From NCBI RefSeq assembly GCF_009862785.1, contig NZ_WWHU01000001.1, forward strand, positions 1,302,001-1,366,000: DNA of 64,000 bases, in the 5' to 3' direction. Positions 49,201 to 58,889 of the stretch are shown one piece after another. The notes below the pieces were generated by a model. That model was not told the DNA's origin and ran no database searches. It saw only the letters and a program-made list of their open reading frames with translations. Each line of letters opens with the position of its first letter. The stretch's first letter is position 1. The stretch comes from Gordonia sp. SID5947 (GTDB taxonomy: Bacteria; Actinomycetota; Actinomycetes; Mycobacteriales; Mycobacteriaceae). The translations under genes and the position numbers were made by a program.

Positions 49201-49842
49201 CCGGCGCGCCACCTCCGCCTGACGTCCCAGTGGTTTGAGCTGACGGCGGAGTTCCGCGGTGAGATCGGTCAGCCGTGCCAGGTTGGCCTGCATGCCGTCG
49301 AGCTTGCGGACCGCCTTCTCTTTGCGCTTGCGGTGTTTGAGGACACCCGCGGCCTCCTCGATGAACGCCCGCCGGTCCTCGGGCCGCGACTCGAGAATGG
49401 CGGCCAGCCTGCCTTGTCCGACGATGACGTGCATCTCCCGGCCGATACCCGAATCGCTCAACAACTCCTGCACGTCCATCAACCGGCAGGAGTTCCCGTT
49501 GATCTCGTACTCGCCGGCCCCGTCGCGGAACATCCGTCGCGTGATCGAGACCTCGGAGTACTCGATGGGCAACGCGCCGTCGGAGTTGTCGATGGTCAGG
49601 GTCACCTCGGCGCGGCCGAGGGGCGGCCGTCCGGAGGTGCCCGCGAAGATGACATCCTCCATCTTGCCGCCGCGCAGCGCCTTGGCTCCCTGCTCACCCA
49701 TGACCCAGGTCAGCGCGTCGACGACGTTGGACTTACCCGACCCGTTCGGCCCCACCACGCAGGTGATCCCGGGCTCGAATCGCAGCGTCGTCGAGGACGC
49801 AAACGACTTGAAGCCCTTCAGGGTGAGGCTTTTGAGGTGCAC
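46241..49842 (-). CDS. smc: Chromosome segregation protein SMC (frameshifted in this sequence)
   Basis: Condenses and segregates chromosomes with ScpA/B. Walker [10 protein letters not shown] at residues 32-40, long coiled coils around a hinge (near residue 520-640), and the C-terminal signature [10 protein letters not shown] with Walker [13 protein letters not shown]. The frame breaks at the C6 tract 47713-47718: the first part ends [12 protein letters not shown] and the second resumes [18 protein letters not shown]. One extra base gives 1200 residues, the normal length. Confidence 0.94.
47713..47718 (-). other. Apparent frameshift site in smc
   Basis: Plus-strand CCCCCC. Seven C restore [14 protein letters not shown]. 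Confidence 0.9.
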
Positions 49843-49939
49843 GACGGTACAGAATACTCACCATCGTGGCCTGATCACCGTCACCACGCGGCAGGGCGCA
49901 CGTCCCTTCCGTGCGCCGGATGGCCGCCGGCGACGGCCG

Positions 49940-50224
49940 TCAGCGCTCGACGAACCCGTTCAGGTCGCCGCGTGCGCCCTCGAACCGCTCGACGACGAGG
50001 TCGACCGACCCAGCGGTCTCCCCCGACCTCAACAGGGCCAGCAACGCGTCGGCCGCGTCCCTGGACCCTTCCGCGACCACGAGGACACGTCCGTCAGCCA
50101 GATTTGCGGCATAGCCGACGAGCCCGAGTTCGAGCGCCCGAGAGCGCGTCCACCAGCGAAACCCGACACCCTGAACATGTCCGTGCACGTACGCGGTGAG
50201 CCGGACGTCGCCGTTGTCGGACAT
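49940..50224 (-). CDS. Acylphosphatase
   Basis: Hydrolyses carboxyl-phosphate bonds. The 94-residue protein has the signature GHVQGVGFRWWT with the catalytic Arg, and the GYAANLADGRVLVVAEG motif with the catalytic Asn. It lies between smc and osmC, as in relatives. Confidence 0.93.
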   Translation of the reverse strand: MSDNGDVRLTAYVHGHVQGVGFRWWTRSRALELGLVGYAANLADGRVLVVAEGSRDAADALLALLRSGETAGSVDLVVERFEGARGDLNGFVER

Positions 50225-50227
50225 TGC

Positions 50228-50695
50228 TCAGTCGGTCTCGATCGCGAGATTCACGGTGGCGCCGGCCTTGATCGTCCGCCCGACGGTGCACACCGCATCG
50301 ATCGCGCGCTCGACGACCACCAGCAGCCGCTCGGCAGCAGCGTCGTCGAGCTCCGACAGATCGACCTCGAGGACCTCGTCGAGGACCGGGTAACGCTCGT
50401 TCTCACGATCGGCGGCGCCGCTCACCCGGACGGTTGCGTCGTAGTCGTCACCGAGCCGTCGCGAGAGCGGCCGGTCCGACGACATGCCCGTACAGGCGGC
50501 CAACGCGATCTTGAGCAGTTCCCCGGGGGTGAACACGCCCTCGACATCCTCGGACCCGACCAGGACCTCGGCGCCACGAGAGCTCCGCCCCGTGTAGCGA
50601 CGGTTTCCGGTCCGTTCGACCCACAGGTCGGTGTGAGGACGGTGGGCCGACGGCCCCTCGGGCGCTGGCTGCGTGGTCTGCTGATCGGTCGTCAT
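50228..50695 (-). CDS. OsmC-family peroxiredoxin-like protein
   Basis: A 155-residue thiol peroxidase fold. The motif with one catalytic cysteine is in [13 protein letters not shown]; the second is in [15 protein letters not shown]. It would reduce organic hydroperoxides. Overlaps mutM by 4 bp and precedes the acylphosphatase. Confidence 0.9.
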   Translation of the reverse strand: MTTDQQTTQPAPEGPSAHRPHTDLWVERTGNRRYTGRSSRGAEVLVGSEDVEGVFTPGELLKIALAACTGMSSDRPLSRRLGDDYDATVRVSGAADRENERYPVLDEVLEVDLSELDDAAAERLLVVVERAIDAVCTVGRTIKAGATVNLAIETD

Positions 50696-51663
50696 GGTCG
50701 CTGATTCGATCCTTTTCGTCGGGTCCCGCCGATGGCCCTTGCCGCCGCGGTCTCTGCCGCACCCACAACGCGAACTGGTGCGGATTGCTTCCGGGCCGGT
50801 TCACGTCGCTGGCATCGCGGGCAATAGTACGAGCTGCGATTCATGAACTGTTCGCGGCGCATGATCGCGCCGCAACGCCGGCACGGCAGACCTTCGCGTC
50901 CGTACGCGTTGAGTGACCGTTCGAAGTAGCCCGACTGACCGTTCACGTTGACGTACAACGAGTCGAACGACGTCCCGCCGACGACGAGGGCCTCGCTCAT
51001 CACGTCGGTGACCGACGCCACAAGGTCCACGATCTTCGCCCGGCTCAAGCGATCGGCCATTCGCGTTCCATGGATTCGACTGCGCCACAACGCCTCATCG
51101 GCATAGATGTTGCCGACGCCGGAGATGACGGTCTGGTCGAGGAGCACGCGCTTGATCTCCGAGTGCCGCGCTCTGATCGCGACGACGACGGCCGCCGGAT
51201 CGAACGACGGATCGAAGGGGTCGGGTGCGATGTGCGCGATCGATTCGGGCAGCGAACCCCCGTCGGCGACCGGCGGTCCCAGATACTCGTCGACATGCCA
51301 GCCGCCGAAGGTCCGCTGGTCCACGAACCGCAGCTCGTTGCCATCGTCGAGGGTGGCACGAATTCGGAGGTGAACATGGTCGGGGGCACCGGCTTCGGTG
51401 ATGAGCATCTGACCGCTCATACCCAGATGGACGACCACCGGGAATCCGTCGGCGTCGTCGCCGAGATCGAGCCACAGATATTTGCCGCGTCGGTGGGCAC
51501 CGGTGACGGTCTTGCCCGTCAGGCGGCCGGCGAGATCGGTGCCGCCACCGAGATGCCGCCGGACCGATCGTGGATGCAACACCTCGACGGCGACGATCTG
51601 TCGGCCCGCGACGTGGTCGGCGAGGCCGCGCCGAACGGTCTCGACCTCGGGGAGCTCTGGCAC
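50692..51663 (-). CDS. mutM: Formamidopyrimidine-DNA glycosylase MutM/Fpg
   Basis: Excises 8-oxoguanine. The catalytic N-terminus [12 protein letters not shown] (P2, E3) is at the start. [23 protein letters not shown] is the helix-two-turn-helix, and the zinc finger is [13 protein letters not shown] with YYCPRCQ. A 35-residue basic tail follows, making 323 residues. GTG 51663. Confidence 0.95.
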   Translation of the reverse strand: MPELPEVETVRRGLADHVAGRQIVAVEVLHPRSVRRHLGGGTDLAGRLTGKTVTGAHRRGKYLWLDLGDDADGFPVVVHLGMSGQMLITEAGAPDHVHLRIRATLDDGNELRFVDQRTFGGWHVDEYLGPPVADGGSLPESIAHIAPDPFDPSFDPAAVVVAIRARHSEIKRVLLDQTVISGVGNIYADEALWRSRIHGTRMADRLSRAKIVDLVASVTDVMSEALVVGGTSFDSLYVNVNGQSGYFERSLNAYGREGLPCRRCGAIMRREQFMNRSSYYCPRCQRREPARKQSAPVRVVGAAETAAARAIGGTRRKGSNQRP

Positions 51664-51676
51664 CGGGTTCCGCCGA

Positions 51677-52432
51677 TCAGTTGGCGGCCGCGGCGCGGTC
51701 GGTCAGCACCTGCCAGGCCAGGGCCGCGGCCTTCTGCTCGGCCTCTTTCTTCGTCCGCCCACTGCCCTCGCCGAGCCCCTCGCCGGCGATCACGGCGGTG
51801 GCGGTGAATTCCTTGTTGTGGTCGGGACCGGTCGACGAGATCTGATAGTGCGGCGGACCGAACCCGTGTTCGGCCGAGAGTTCCTGCAACGAAGTCTTCC
51901 AGTCCAGCCCGGCACCGAGATGACCTGCGTGCCCGATGATCTCGTCGAACAAACCGAGGATGATGGTCTGGCACTCGGCCAACCCGTGCTCGAGGTACAG
52001 CGCACCGAGCAACGACTCCAGACCATCGGCGAGAATGCTGTCCTTGTCGCGACCGCCCGTCATCTCCTCACCGCGGCCCAGGTAGAGATGACGGCCGAGA
52101 CCGCCGGGACCAAGGCCACGCGCCACATCGGCGAGCGCATGCATGTTGACCACGCTCGCCCGGATCTTCGCGAGTTCACCCTCGGACTTGTCCGGATATC
52201 GGAGGTAGAGACGCTCGGTGATGACCACGCCGAGCACCGAATCGCCCAGGAATTCCAGGCGTTCGTTGGTGGGCAGACCGCCGTTCTCGTACGCGTAGGA
52301 ACGATGGGTCAGTGCGAGGGTGAGCATCTCCGGCGACAGCTCTCCGCGAACGGCGGTGAGCAGATCCCCGAATCCGCTGTCGGTGGTCCCGGTCCGCGTC
52401 GACTCGTCGGTCGCGCCATGTCCTTCGGCCAC
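51677..52432 (-). CDS. rnc: Ribonuclease III
   Basis: Cleaves double-stranded RNA in rRNA processing. The signature [13 protein letters not shown] is near residue 55, and a C-terminal dsRNA-binding domain ends in [16 protein letters not shown]. 251 residues, GTG start. Confidence 0.95.
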   Translation of the reverse strand: MAEGHGATDESTRTGTTDSGFGDLLTAVRGELSPEMLTLALTHRSYAYENGGLPTNERLEFLGDSVLGVVITERLYLRYPDKSEGELAKIRASVVNMHALADVARGLGPGGLGRHLYLGRGEEMTGGRDKDSILADGLESLLGALYLEHGLAECQTIILGLFDEIIGHAGHLGAGLDWKTSLQELSAEHGFGPPHYQISSTGPDHNKEFTATAVIAGEGLGEGSGRTKKEAEQKAAALAWQVLTDRAAAAN

Positions 52433-52438
52433 GACGGC

Positions 52439-53125
52439 TCAGTCACCGCCTTTGTCGTCCGACGGTTCGGATGCGTCCCGGGAGGTCTCCTCCGCGGCGC
52501 CGAACTTCTCCCGTAACGCAGCCCAACGCGGGTCGATGACCTCGTGGGCGTGTCCGGGTTCGGCGACGGCGAGTCGAACGCCACATTCCGGGCACAGCCC
52601 TTCGCAGTCGTCCGAACACAGTGGCGACATCGGGAGTTCGAGTGCCACGGCGTCGATGATCGATTGCTCCAGGTCGATGCGATCATCCTCGATCCGGTGG
52701 ATGTCCTCGGCGTCGGTGGTCTGTTCCGTCTCACTGTCGGGATAGGCGAACAGCTCGGTGAGGAAGACCGTCACGGTGCCGTCGACGGGTTCCAGGCAGC
52801 GCGAGCACTGCCCAGCGGTCTCCCCGCTCACCGTCCCGGTCACCAGCACGCCTTCGCTGACCGATTCCAGCCGCAGATCGAGGTCGACCTCGGAGTCCTC
52901 GGGGATCGCGATCATGTCGACGCCCAGGCGATCGGGGGCGACCGCGGTGCGGTGGACCTCGGACATCGTCCCGGGGCGGCGCCCGAGGGACCTTATGTCG
53001 AGGACGAAGGGATCGCGCACGGCTGCTGCCGACTCGGGCGTCTGTCGTTGTCGACCACTGAGCGGGCCGTCGGGAGACACCGACTCGCCCGCGGCGGTCC
53101 CGCGGCTCGTTGCATGTTCAGACAC
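52439..53125 (-). CDS. DUF177/YceD-family protein
   Basis: A roughly 228-residue protein with CSRCL and CSDDCEGLCPECG, the zinc-binding cysteines of the family. It is always near rnc and rpmF; rpmF was not found directly downstream here, where the next gene is rnc at 6 bp. In other bacteria YceD affects 23S rRNA levels. GTG 53125 is favoured, an earlier start adds 17 residues. Confidence 0.8.
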   Translation of the reverse strand: MSEHATSRGTAAGESVSPDGPLSGRQRQTPESAAAVRDPFVLDIRSLGRRPGTMSEVHRTAVAPDRLGVDMIAIPEDSEVDLDLRLESVSEGVLVTGTVSGETAGQCSRCLEPVDGTVTVFLTELFAYPDSETEQTTDAEDIHRIEDDRIDLEQSIIDAVALELPMSPLCSDDCEGLCPECGVRLAVAEPGHAHEVIDPRWAALREKFGAAEETSRDASEPSDDKGGD

Positions 53126-53200
53126 AGTTGCACGATACGCCCGACCTGCGGGGTGTTCGAACGACATGCGCACCAATCATCCGAGGTCGGGCAGATCGCC

Positions 53201-54028
53201 TCACACGGCCAGACGCGAACCCTGCTCGTCGGCGACGTCTCGGCTCGACGACGACCCTCCCCGCGGCGCAGGCGGCTCGTCCACGCTGCGCGGGTACTCG
53301 ACGTAGTCGTGCATTCCGGCACCGGTACGCAGTTGGTGGCGACCCCGGTTCACCGAACGCAGTGTGCCGGTGAGGATCTCCTCGAACTGCGCGAGCTTCT
53401 CGTCGACGTAGATGTCGCAATCACCGCGCAGTCGGTCGGCCTCGGCGTGGGCCGCATCGATGATGCGTTCCGCCTCGGACTTGGATGCGGCGACCACCTC
53501 TGCCTCCGAAACCAGTCGCTGCTGCTCGGCGATGCCGTCGGCAACCGACTTGTCGTAGGTGTTGTTGGCCGAGTCGATGGTCCGCTGCGCCTCCGCCCGG
53601 GCACGTCCGGTGACGGCCTCGAACTCGCGAGCCGCGCTCGTCGACAGGCGATGGGCCTCCGCGGTCGCCTCGTCGACGAGCTGGTTGCCGTGGGCGCCGG
53701 CCTCGTCGACCATGCGATCTGCCTGCGCCTTGGCCTCGGACAGGATGCGGTCGGCCTCGGCCCTGGCGTGGCCCATCACCGCCTCGGATTCCGAATCGGC
53801 CTTGCTGATGACGTTCTCCGCGTGCTCGCGCGCGTTGCCGACGAGCGAATCGCGCTGGTCGAGCACGTCCTGGGCATCGTCGAGCTCGCCTGGGATCGAA
53901 TCCTTGATGTCATCGAGAAGTTCGAGGACATCGCCTCGCGGAACGACGCAGCCCGCGGTCATCGGGACGCTTCGCGCTTCCTCGACAATCGCGACGAGTT
54001 CGTCGAGCGCTTCAAAAACCCGGTACAC
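53201..54028 (-). CDS. SepIVA-like DivIVA-family coiled-coil protein
   Basis: A 275-residue protein dominated by coiled coil with heptad-like AE.ADRIL..A.AQAD repeats over about residues 85-200. The start VYRVFEALDELVAIVEEARSVPMT is the DivIVA-like membrane-binding region. Mycobacterial SepIVA helps septation and lies beside coaD, as here. GTG 54028. Confidence 0.88.
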   Translation of the reverse strand: MYRVFEALDELVAIVEEARSVPMTAGCVVPRGDVLELLDDIKDSIPGELDDAQDVLDQRDSLVGNAREHAENVISKADSESEAVMGHARAEADRILSEAKAQADRMVDEAGAHGNQLVDEATAEAHRLSTSAAREFEAVTGRARAEAQRTIDSANNTYDKSVADGIAEQQRLVSEAEVVAASKSEAERIIDAAHAEADRLRGDCDIYVDEKLAQFEEILTGTLRSVNRGRHQLRTGAGMHDYVEYPRSVDEPPAPRGGSSSSRDVADEQGSRLAV

Positions 54029-54078
54029 AGCTACCCCAATCCGGCGTATGCCTTCGGTCTGCCACTGAAACAACTGTG

Positions 54079-54096
54079 ACCATTGTGCCGAATGGT
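54079..54096 (-). terminator. Possible hairpin between coaD and sepIVA-like gene
   Basis: ACCATT and AATGGT pair around a 6-nt loop, downstream of coaD on the minus strand. Short stem, no U-run. Confidence 0.3.
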
Positions 54097-54139
54097 GCGT
54101 CTGTGATTAGTGAGGCGCACGGGGTGTGTCGCGGGGACG

Positions 54140-54628
54140 TCAGATTCGCTGCTCCCCCGCCAACCGGGCCTGCAGCCGCTCGTGGATCTTCGGCGAGAGG
54201 AACGGCACGACGTCGCCGCCGAGCTTGGCGACCTCTTTGACCAGCGAACTCGACACATGCGCGAATCGCGGATCGGTCAGCAGGAACATCGTCTCGACAT
54301 CGGTGAGATCGCGGTTCATCTGCGCCATCGGCACCTCGTAGTCGAAGTCGGTACCCGACCGCAGACCCTTCACGATGGTGTCGATCCCCTCGTTGCGGGT
54401 GTAGTCGACGAGCAATCCGGTCCACCTGTCCACCCGCACGTTCGGGAGATCGGCACAGTCCTCGCGGATGAGGGCGATCCGTTCGTCGACTCCGAACATC
54501 CCCTGCTTGTTCGGATTCACCACCACGGTGACGACGAGGGAATCGAACCGGGCGGCCGCTCGCTCCACGATGTAGCGGTGACCAACGGTGAACGGGTCGA
54601 AGGATCCGGGGAAGACAGCTGAGGTCAT
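54140..54628 (-). CDS. coaD: Phosphopantetheine adenylyltransferase CoaD
   Basis: Penultimate step of CoA synthesis. The nucleotidyl-transferase motif TVGH is at residues 14-17 (GSFDPFTVGH) and the C-terminal VSSSLVKE motif is intact. 162 residues, start ATG 54628. Confidence 0.96.
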   Translation of the reverse strand: MTSAVFPGSFDPFTVGHRYIVERAAARFDSLVVTVVVNPNKQGMFGVDERIALIREDCADLPNVRVDRWTGLLVDYTRNEGIDTIVKGLRSGTDFDYEVPMAQMNRDLTDVETMFLLTDPRFAHVSSSLVKEVAKLGGDVVPFLSPKIHERLQARLAGEQRI

Positions 54629-54664
54629 ATCCGGAATCTACGCGAGCGGCCGCCACCGCTCGGG

Positions 54665-55747
54665 TCATGGCCCGGCATTCAGCTCCCCGGTGAGACGCGC
54701 CATGAGATCGGCCGCCGGACCGGCGGTCACCGACCGCCAACCCGTCCCAGCCCACAGGTTGATGTCGTCGGCCTCGCCGGCCGCGGTCGCCGCAGATCGG
54801 ATCGGTTTCGTCACGTGATGAATATGCGGATAGTGCGGCGGCGCTTCAGGATGCCGCTCGGTGAAGCCATTGCGCAGCGACCGTGCCGAACGCCCCGAGA
54901 AGGCTCGCGTCACCAGCGTGTCGGAATAGCGAGCGTCCAGCAACGCACGACAATGCGGCTCCGATGTCCCCGCCTCGTCGCAGCACAGAAACGCGGTCCC
55001 CAACTGAGCACCGACCGCGCCCGCCGCCAACAGAGCTCCGATCGCGGCGCCGTCGGTGATGCCACCCGCCGCGATCACCGGGACATCGACGACGTCGACA
55101 AGCTTTCGGACGAGCTCGGCGGTTGTCGTGCGCGGGCCCCCGTCGGGCTCGGCCGGGTCGTCGAACCACAGTCCGCGGTGGCCGCCTGCCTCGATCCCCT
55201 GCGCCACCAGCGCGTCGGCACCCGATGCCACCGCCGTTCTGGCCTCCGCCTCTGAGGTCACGGTCACCGCCACCGGGACACCGAGTTCTCGATGAACGCG
55301 CGAGACCACCGTGGTGCCCGGGTCGCCGAAGGTGAAGCTGACGATCGCGGGCCGATGCCGAGCCAGGATCTCGAGCTTCTCGGCGACGTGCTCGTCGGTG
55401 AAACGCGGCTCCCCCGGCGCCACCCCATATCGTTGCGCCTCAGGACGGAGGCCGTCGATGTAGGCCTGCACCTGATCGTCGACGTCCCCCTCGGGCTCCG
55501 GACCGGAGAGAAAGAGGTTCACCCCGTAGGGCCGGTCCGACCGCCGCTCGAGTTCGGCGACCATGTCGTCCAGGGCCTCGGGGGTCAGGTAACCCGCGGG
55601 AAGCCAACCCAGTCCACCAGCTGCACCAACCGCCGCAACCAACGCGGGCGTCGACGGACCACCGGCCATCGGCGCGCAAAGGATGGGCACCGGGACCTGC
55701 AATGATCCGATCCGCATCGGTTCGACACCATCGCCTCGGTCAGGCAT
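54665..55747 (-). CDS. Nitronate monooxygenase family flavoprotein
   Basis: FMN-dependent TIM-barrel oxidase of the 2-nitropropane dioxygenase family: PILCAPMAGGPSTPALVAAVGAAGGLG, FTFGDPG, GADALVAQGIEAGGHRG, VIAAGGITDGAAIGALLAAGA and QLGTAFL motifs. 360 residues. ATG 55747 overlaps the rsmD stop by 8 bp. Substrate unknown; it sits between rsmD and coaD, normally adjacent genes. Confidence 0.88.
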   Translation of the reverse strand: MPDRGDGVEPMRIGSLQVPVPILCAPMAGGPSTPALVAAVGAAGGLGWLPAGYLTPEALDDMVAELERRSDRPYGVNLFLSGPEPEGDVDDQVQAYIDGLRPEAQRYGVAPGEPRFTDEHVAEKLEILARHRPAIVSFTFGDPGTTVVSRVHRELGVPVAVTVTSEAEARTAVASGADALVAQGIEAGGHRGLWFDDPAEPDGGPRTTTAELVRKLVDVVDVPVIAAGGITDGAAIGALLAAGAVGAQLGTAFLCCDEAGTSEPHCRALLDARYSDTLVTRAFSGRSARSLRNGFTERHPEAPPHYPHIHHVTKPIRSAATAAGEADDINLWAGTGWRSVTAGPAADLMARLTGELNAGP

Positions 55748-56294
55748 GTTCGGCCACCTCCACTCGCGTATCCCCATAGACCTTCTCGACGAGCACGGTC
55801 ATCCCGGCCGGCCATCGGGTCAGCGGCGCCCGCGCACTCCGCTCGACCACCACGACGCCATCGTCGGCGAGCCACGCCTCCCCGACCGCCGCGAGGTCCG
55901 ACGCCATCTCGTCGTTCGCCTGGTCGTACGGCGGGTCCAGGAAGACCAGGTCGAATCTGCCGGGGGGCGGCGCCGACAGGAACGACCCCACTGGGCGCGT
56001 GATCACCACGGCCGATCCGGACTTTCCGCAGGCGTCGAGGTTGGCACCGATCACCGACGTCGCGCGGCGCCGGGAATCCACCAGGGTCGCGTGTTCCGCA
56101 CCGCGCGAGAGCGCCTCGATGGCGAGTGCGCCCGAGCCCGCGTACAGATCGAGGACACGGGCACCGGCGAGGTCGAACCGCGCGGAGATCATGTTGAAGA
56201 CGGCTTCCCGGACACGATCGGACGTCGGACGCGTACCGTTGTCAGGAACGGACAATCTGCGCCCGCGGGAGTCACCGGCGATGATTCTGGTCAT
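55740..56294 (-). CDS. rsmD: 16S rRNA (guanine966-N2)-methyltransferase RsmD
   Basis: SAM-dependent methyltransferase. The SAM-binding LDLYAGSGALAIEALSRG and the catalytic LVFLDPPYD are visible. ATG 56294 gives 184 residues. Divergent from the ectABC operon. Confidence 0.94.
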   Translation of the reverse strand: MTRIIAGDSRGRRLSVPDNGTRPTSDRVREAVFNMISARFDLAGARVLDLYAGSGALAIEALSRGAEHATLVDSRRRATSVIGANLDACGKSGSAVVITRPVGSFLSAPPPGRFDLVFLDPPYDQANDEMASDLAAVGEAWLADDGVVVVERSARAPLTRWPAGMTVLVEKVYGDTRVEVAEHA

Positions 56295-56481
56295 TGCCCT
56301 CATTCTGCGCTCCGGACCGCTGCCGAGGACGTCCGCCCCGCCGCTCCGCAGGGGCACCGGGTGACATCAATGTGACCCACTTCACAAACCTGCGCTGAAC
56401 AGGCGGAAGGTAGGGCTTTCGCCGACCGATTTCCGCTGCTAGATGACTTCGCCGACACACATTGTTAACGTCAAAAAGGTC

Positions 56482-57009
56482 ATGAGCCCGTCCCAAACAA
56501 GAACGGCCCCAGCAACTGCCCTTGCTGTCGAATATCGACAGCCCACCGCCGACGACGGTATGCGACTGTGGGAAATCGCCTCGGACTCAAAGGTTCTCGA
56601 CGTCAACTCGAGTTATGCCTATGTTCTGTGGTGTCACGATTTCGCCAACACGTCCATCATCGCCGAGGTCGATGGCCATCCGGTCGGTTTCGTCACCGGA
56701 TATCGCCGTCAGACCGACCCGTCGACCATCATGGTCTGGCAGGTTGCGGTGGACGACAATTACCGTGGTCACGGCATCGCCGGCACCATGCTGCACCGTC
56801 TACTGGAGCGCACCCAGCGGTCCGGAGTGGTGGCGATGCACACCACGATCAGCCCCGACAACGGCGCCTCGCAACGTTTGTTCGAGTCCGTCGCCGATGC
56901 GCGTGGTCTTCGATTCGAACGACGGGATCTGTTCGCAGCAGAACAGTTCCCGGACGCCCACGAGCCCGAGGATCTCTACATCCTCGAACCAACAGTTTCC
57001 GAATTCTGA
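56482..57009 (+). CDS. ectA: L-2,4-diaminobutyrate acetyltransferase EctA
   Basis: Acetylates diaminobutyrate in ectoine synthesis. GNAT fold with VWQVAVDDNYRGHGIAGTMLHRLL as the acetyl-CoA site and TTISPDNGASQRLFESVA motif. ATG 56482 is favoured because AAAGG lies just upstream; ATG 56443 would add 13 residues. First gene of ectABC. Confidence 0.92.
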   Translation: MSPSQTRTAPATALAVEYRQPTADDGMRLWEIASDSKVLDVNSSYAYVLWCHDFANTSIIAEVDGHPVGFVTGYRRQTDPSTIMVWQVAVDDNYRGHGIAGTMLHRLLERTQRSGVVAMHTTISPDNGASQRLFESVADARGLRFERRDLFAAEQFPDAHEPEDLYILEPTVSEF

Positions 57010-57114
57010 TTTCGCACAACAATTGTGAAACTCGGCGGTGCCGCCATTCCGGGTCACCGGCATACTCGGCCGCCGCCATCCATTGATCGTCAAACACAAA
57101 AGGGGGAAGTCACG

Positions 57115-58386
57115 ATGGAGCTTCTCGATCAGACCGTTGATGATTCGGTCTTCACCCAACACGAGTCGGAAGTCCGCAGCTATTGCCGTAGCTGGCCGGC
57201 GGTGTTCACCCGCGCGAGCGGTTCATGGATGACCGACACCACCGGTCGCGAATACCTGGACTTCTTCGCCGGAGCCGGCTCACTGAACTACGGGCACAAC
57301 AACCCGATCATGAAATCGGCTCTGCTGGACTACATTTCCGATGACGGCATCACCCACGGTCTCGACATGGCCACCGTCGCCAAGGGAAAGTTCATCGAGG
57401 CCTTCACGCAGAAGATCCTCGCGCCGCGCGGACTGGACTACAAGATCCAGTTCCCCGGCCCCACCGGCACGAACGCGGTCGAGGCCGCGCTCAAGTTGGC
57501 ACGCAAGGTGACCGGCCGTGAGTCGATCATCAGTTTCACCAACGCTTTTCACGGTATGACGCTGGGATCCCTCTCGGTGACCGGCAACTCGATGAAGCGC
57601 GCAGGCGCCGGCATTCCGCTGGTGCACGCCACCCCGATGCCGTTCGACAACTACTTCGGCGGCGTCACCGAGGACTTCGGCTGGTTCGAGCGTGTCCTCG
57701 ACGATTCCGGCAGCGGTCTCAATCGGCCCGCCGCGGTGATCGTGGAGACCGTGCAGGGCGAGGGCGGCGTCAATGTCGCTCGTATGGAGTGGCTGCGCGC
57801 GTTGTCGGAGCTCTGCGAACGTCGCGACATCTTGCTGATCGTCGACGACGTGCAGATGGGCTGCGGCCGCACCGGTGAGTTCTTCTCATTCGAGGAGGCC
57901 GGCATCAAGCCCGACATCGTCACCTTGTCGAAGTCGATCAGCGGGTATGGCCTGCCCTTGGCGCTGACCCTGTTCAAGCCTGAACTCGACGTCTGGACGC
58001 CGGGTGAGCACAACGGCACGTTCCGCGGCAACAACCCGGCGTTCGTCACGGGCACCAAGACCATCGAGCACTTCTGGAGCGACGACAAGCTCACCAAGGA
58101 GGTGTTCGCCAAGGGCGAGCAGATCAACACCGCGTTCAGCGAACTGGCCGACCGGTACGAGGGCATCAGCACCCGCGGCCGCGGCATGGTTCGCGGACTC
58201 GTCTTCGAGGAGGCCGCCACCGCCAGCAAGGTGTGCGCATCGGCATTCGGTGCCGGGCTGCTCGCCGAGACCTCCGGGCCTTCCGATGAGGTCGTCAAAC
58301 TTCTTCCCGCGCTGACGATCTCGACCGACGACCTGGGTCGCGGACTGGAGATCATCAGCAATTCAGTCAAGGAGGTCATCGGATGA
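57115..58386 (+). CDS. ectB: Diaminobutyrate--2-oxoglutarate transaminase EctB
   Basis: PLP-dependent class III aminotransferase that makes diaminobutyrate. The PLP lysine is K273 in [28 protein letters not shown] and [18 protein letters not shown] are the cofactor motifs. ATG 57115 has AGGGGGAAG 6 nt upstream. 423 residues, overlapping ectC by 4 bp. Confidence 0.96.
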   Translation: MELLDQTVDDSVFTQHESEVRSYCRSWPAVFTRASGSWMTDTTGREYLDFFAGAGSLNYGHNNPIMKSALLDYISDDGITHGLDMATVAKGKFIEAFTQKILAPRGLDYKIQFPGPTGTNAVEAALKLARKVTGRESIISFTNAFHGMTLGSLSVTGNSMKRAGAGIPLVHATPMPFDNYFGGVTEDFGWFERVLDDSGSGLNRPAAVIVETVQGEGGVNVARMEWLRALSELCERRDILLIVDDVQMGCGRTGEFFSFEEAGIKPDIVTLSKSISGYGLPLALTLFKPELDVWTPGEHNGTFRGNNPAFVTGTKTIEHFWSDDKLTKEVFAKGEQINTAFSELADRYEGISTRGRGMVRGLVFEEAATASKVCASAFGAGLLAETSGPSDEVVKLLPALTISTDDLGRGLEIISNSVKEVIG

Positions 58387-58805
58387 TCGTTCGTACCACA
58401 GAGGAAATCACCGGCACCGAACGCGAGGTCGCGGATCCGCTCGGCAACTGGGTGTCCAAACGCATCGTGCTGGGTGGCGACGGGGTCGGCTTCTCCTTCC
58501 ACGAGACGACCATCGACGCCGGATCGGTGAACAACTTCCACTACGCCAACCACATCGAGGCCGTGTGGCTGGTGGAGGGCACCGGGACCCTGCTCGACAA
58601 GGGCACCGGCAAGACCTATCCGCTCGCCCCCGGCACCATGTACCTGCTGAACGAGCATGATGACCATCAGGTCACGGCGGATACACAGATGCGCATGCTG
58701 TGCGTCTTCAACCCGCCCGTCGTCGGCACCGAGGTGCACGACGAGAACGGGGTTTACCCGCTGGTCGCCGTGCCGGCGCCGACAGGCAAGCACAGCACCG
58801 TCTAG
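58383..58805 (+). CDS. ectC: L-ectoine synthase EctC
   Basis: Cyclises N-acetyl-diaminobutyrate to ectoine. Cupin fold with [18 protein letters not shown] and [14 protein letters not shown] metal-site motifs. 140 residues. No ectD or aspartokinase gene follows, so hydroxyectoine is not expected from this locus. A 25-bp hairpin follows 13 bp later. Confidence 0.95.
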   Translation: MIVRTTEEITGTEREVADPLGNWVSKRIVLGGDGVGFSFHETTIDAGSVNNFHYANHIEAVWLVEGTGTLLDKGTGKTYPLAPGTMYLLNEHDDHQVTADTQMRMLCVFNPPVVGTEVHDENGVYPLVAVPAPTGKHSTV

Positions 58806-58818
58806 CCGGTCTGCCACA

Positions 58819-58872
58819 CACGCGCAGAGGGTCCGCCACGACGCGAACGTCGTGGCGGACCCTCTGCGCGTG
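58819..58872 (+). terminator. Perfect 25-bp inverted repeat with CGAA loop
   Basis: The arms 58819-58843 and 58848-58872 are exact complements around a 4-nt loop. It follows ectC and ends 17 bp before the next ATG. It lacks a T-run and is far longer than most terminators in this window. Confidence 0.75.
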
Positions 58873-58876
58873 CGGC

Positions 58877-58882
58877 TACCCT
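58877..58882 (+). promoter_or_regulatory. Possible -10 element of the sirtuin gene
   Basis: TACCCT lies 7 nt before the ATG, directly after the 25-bp inverted repeat, leaving no room for a ribosome site. Confidence 0.35.
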
Positions 58883-58889
58883 TGGCGGG

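Noticed and set aside
53201..54028. Myosin-like or phage tail coiled-coil protein
   Set aside because: The N-terminus and location beside coaD identify a SepIVA-type DivIVA protein.
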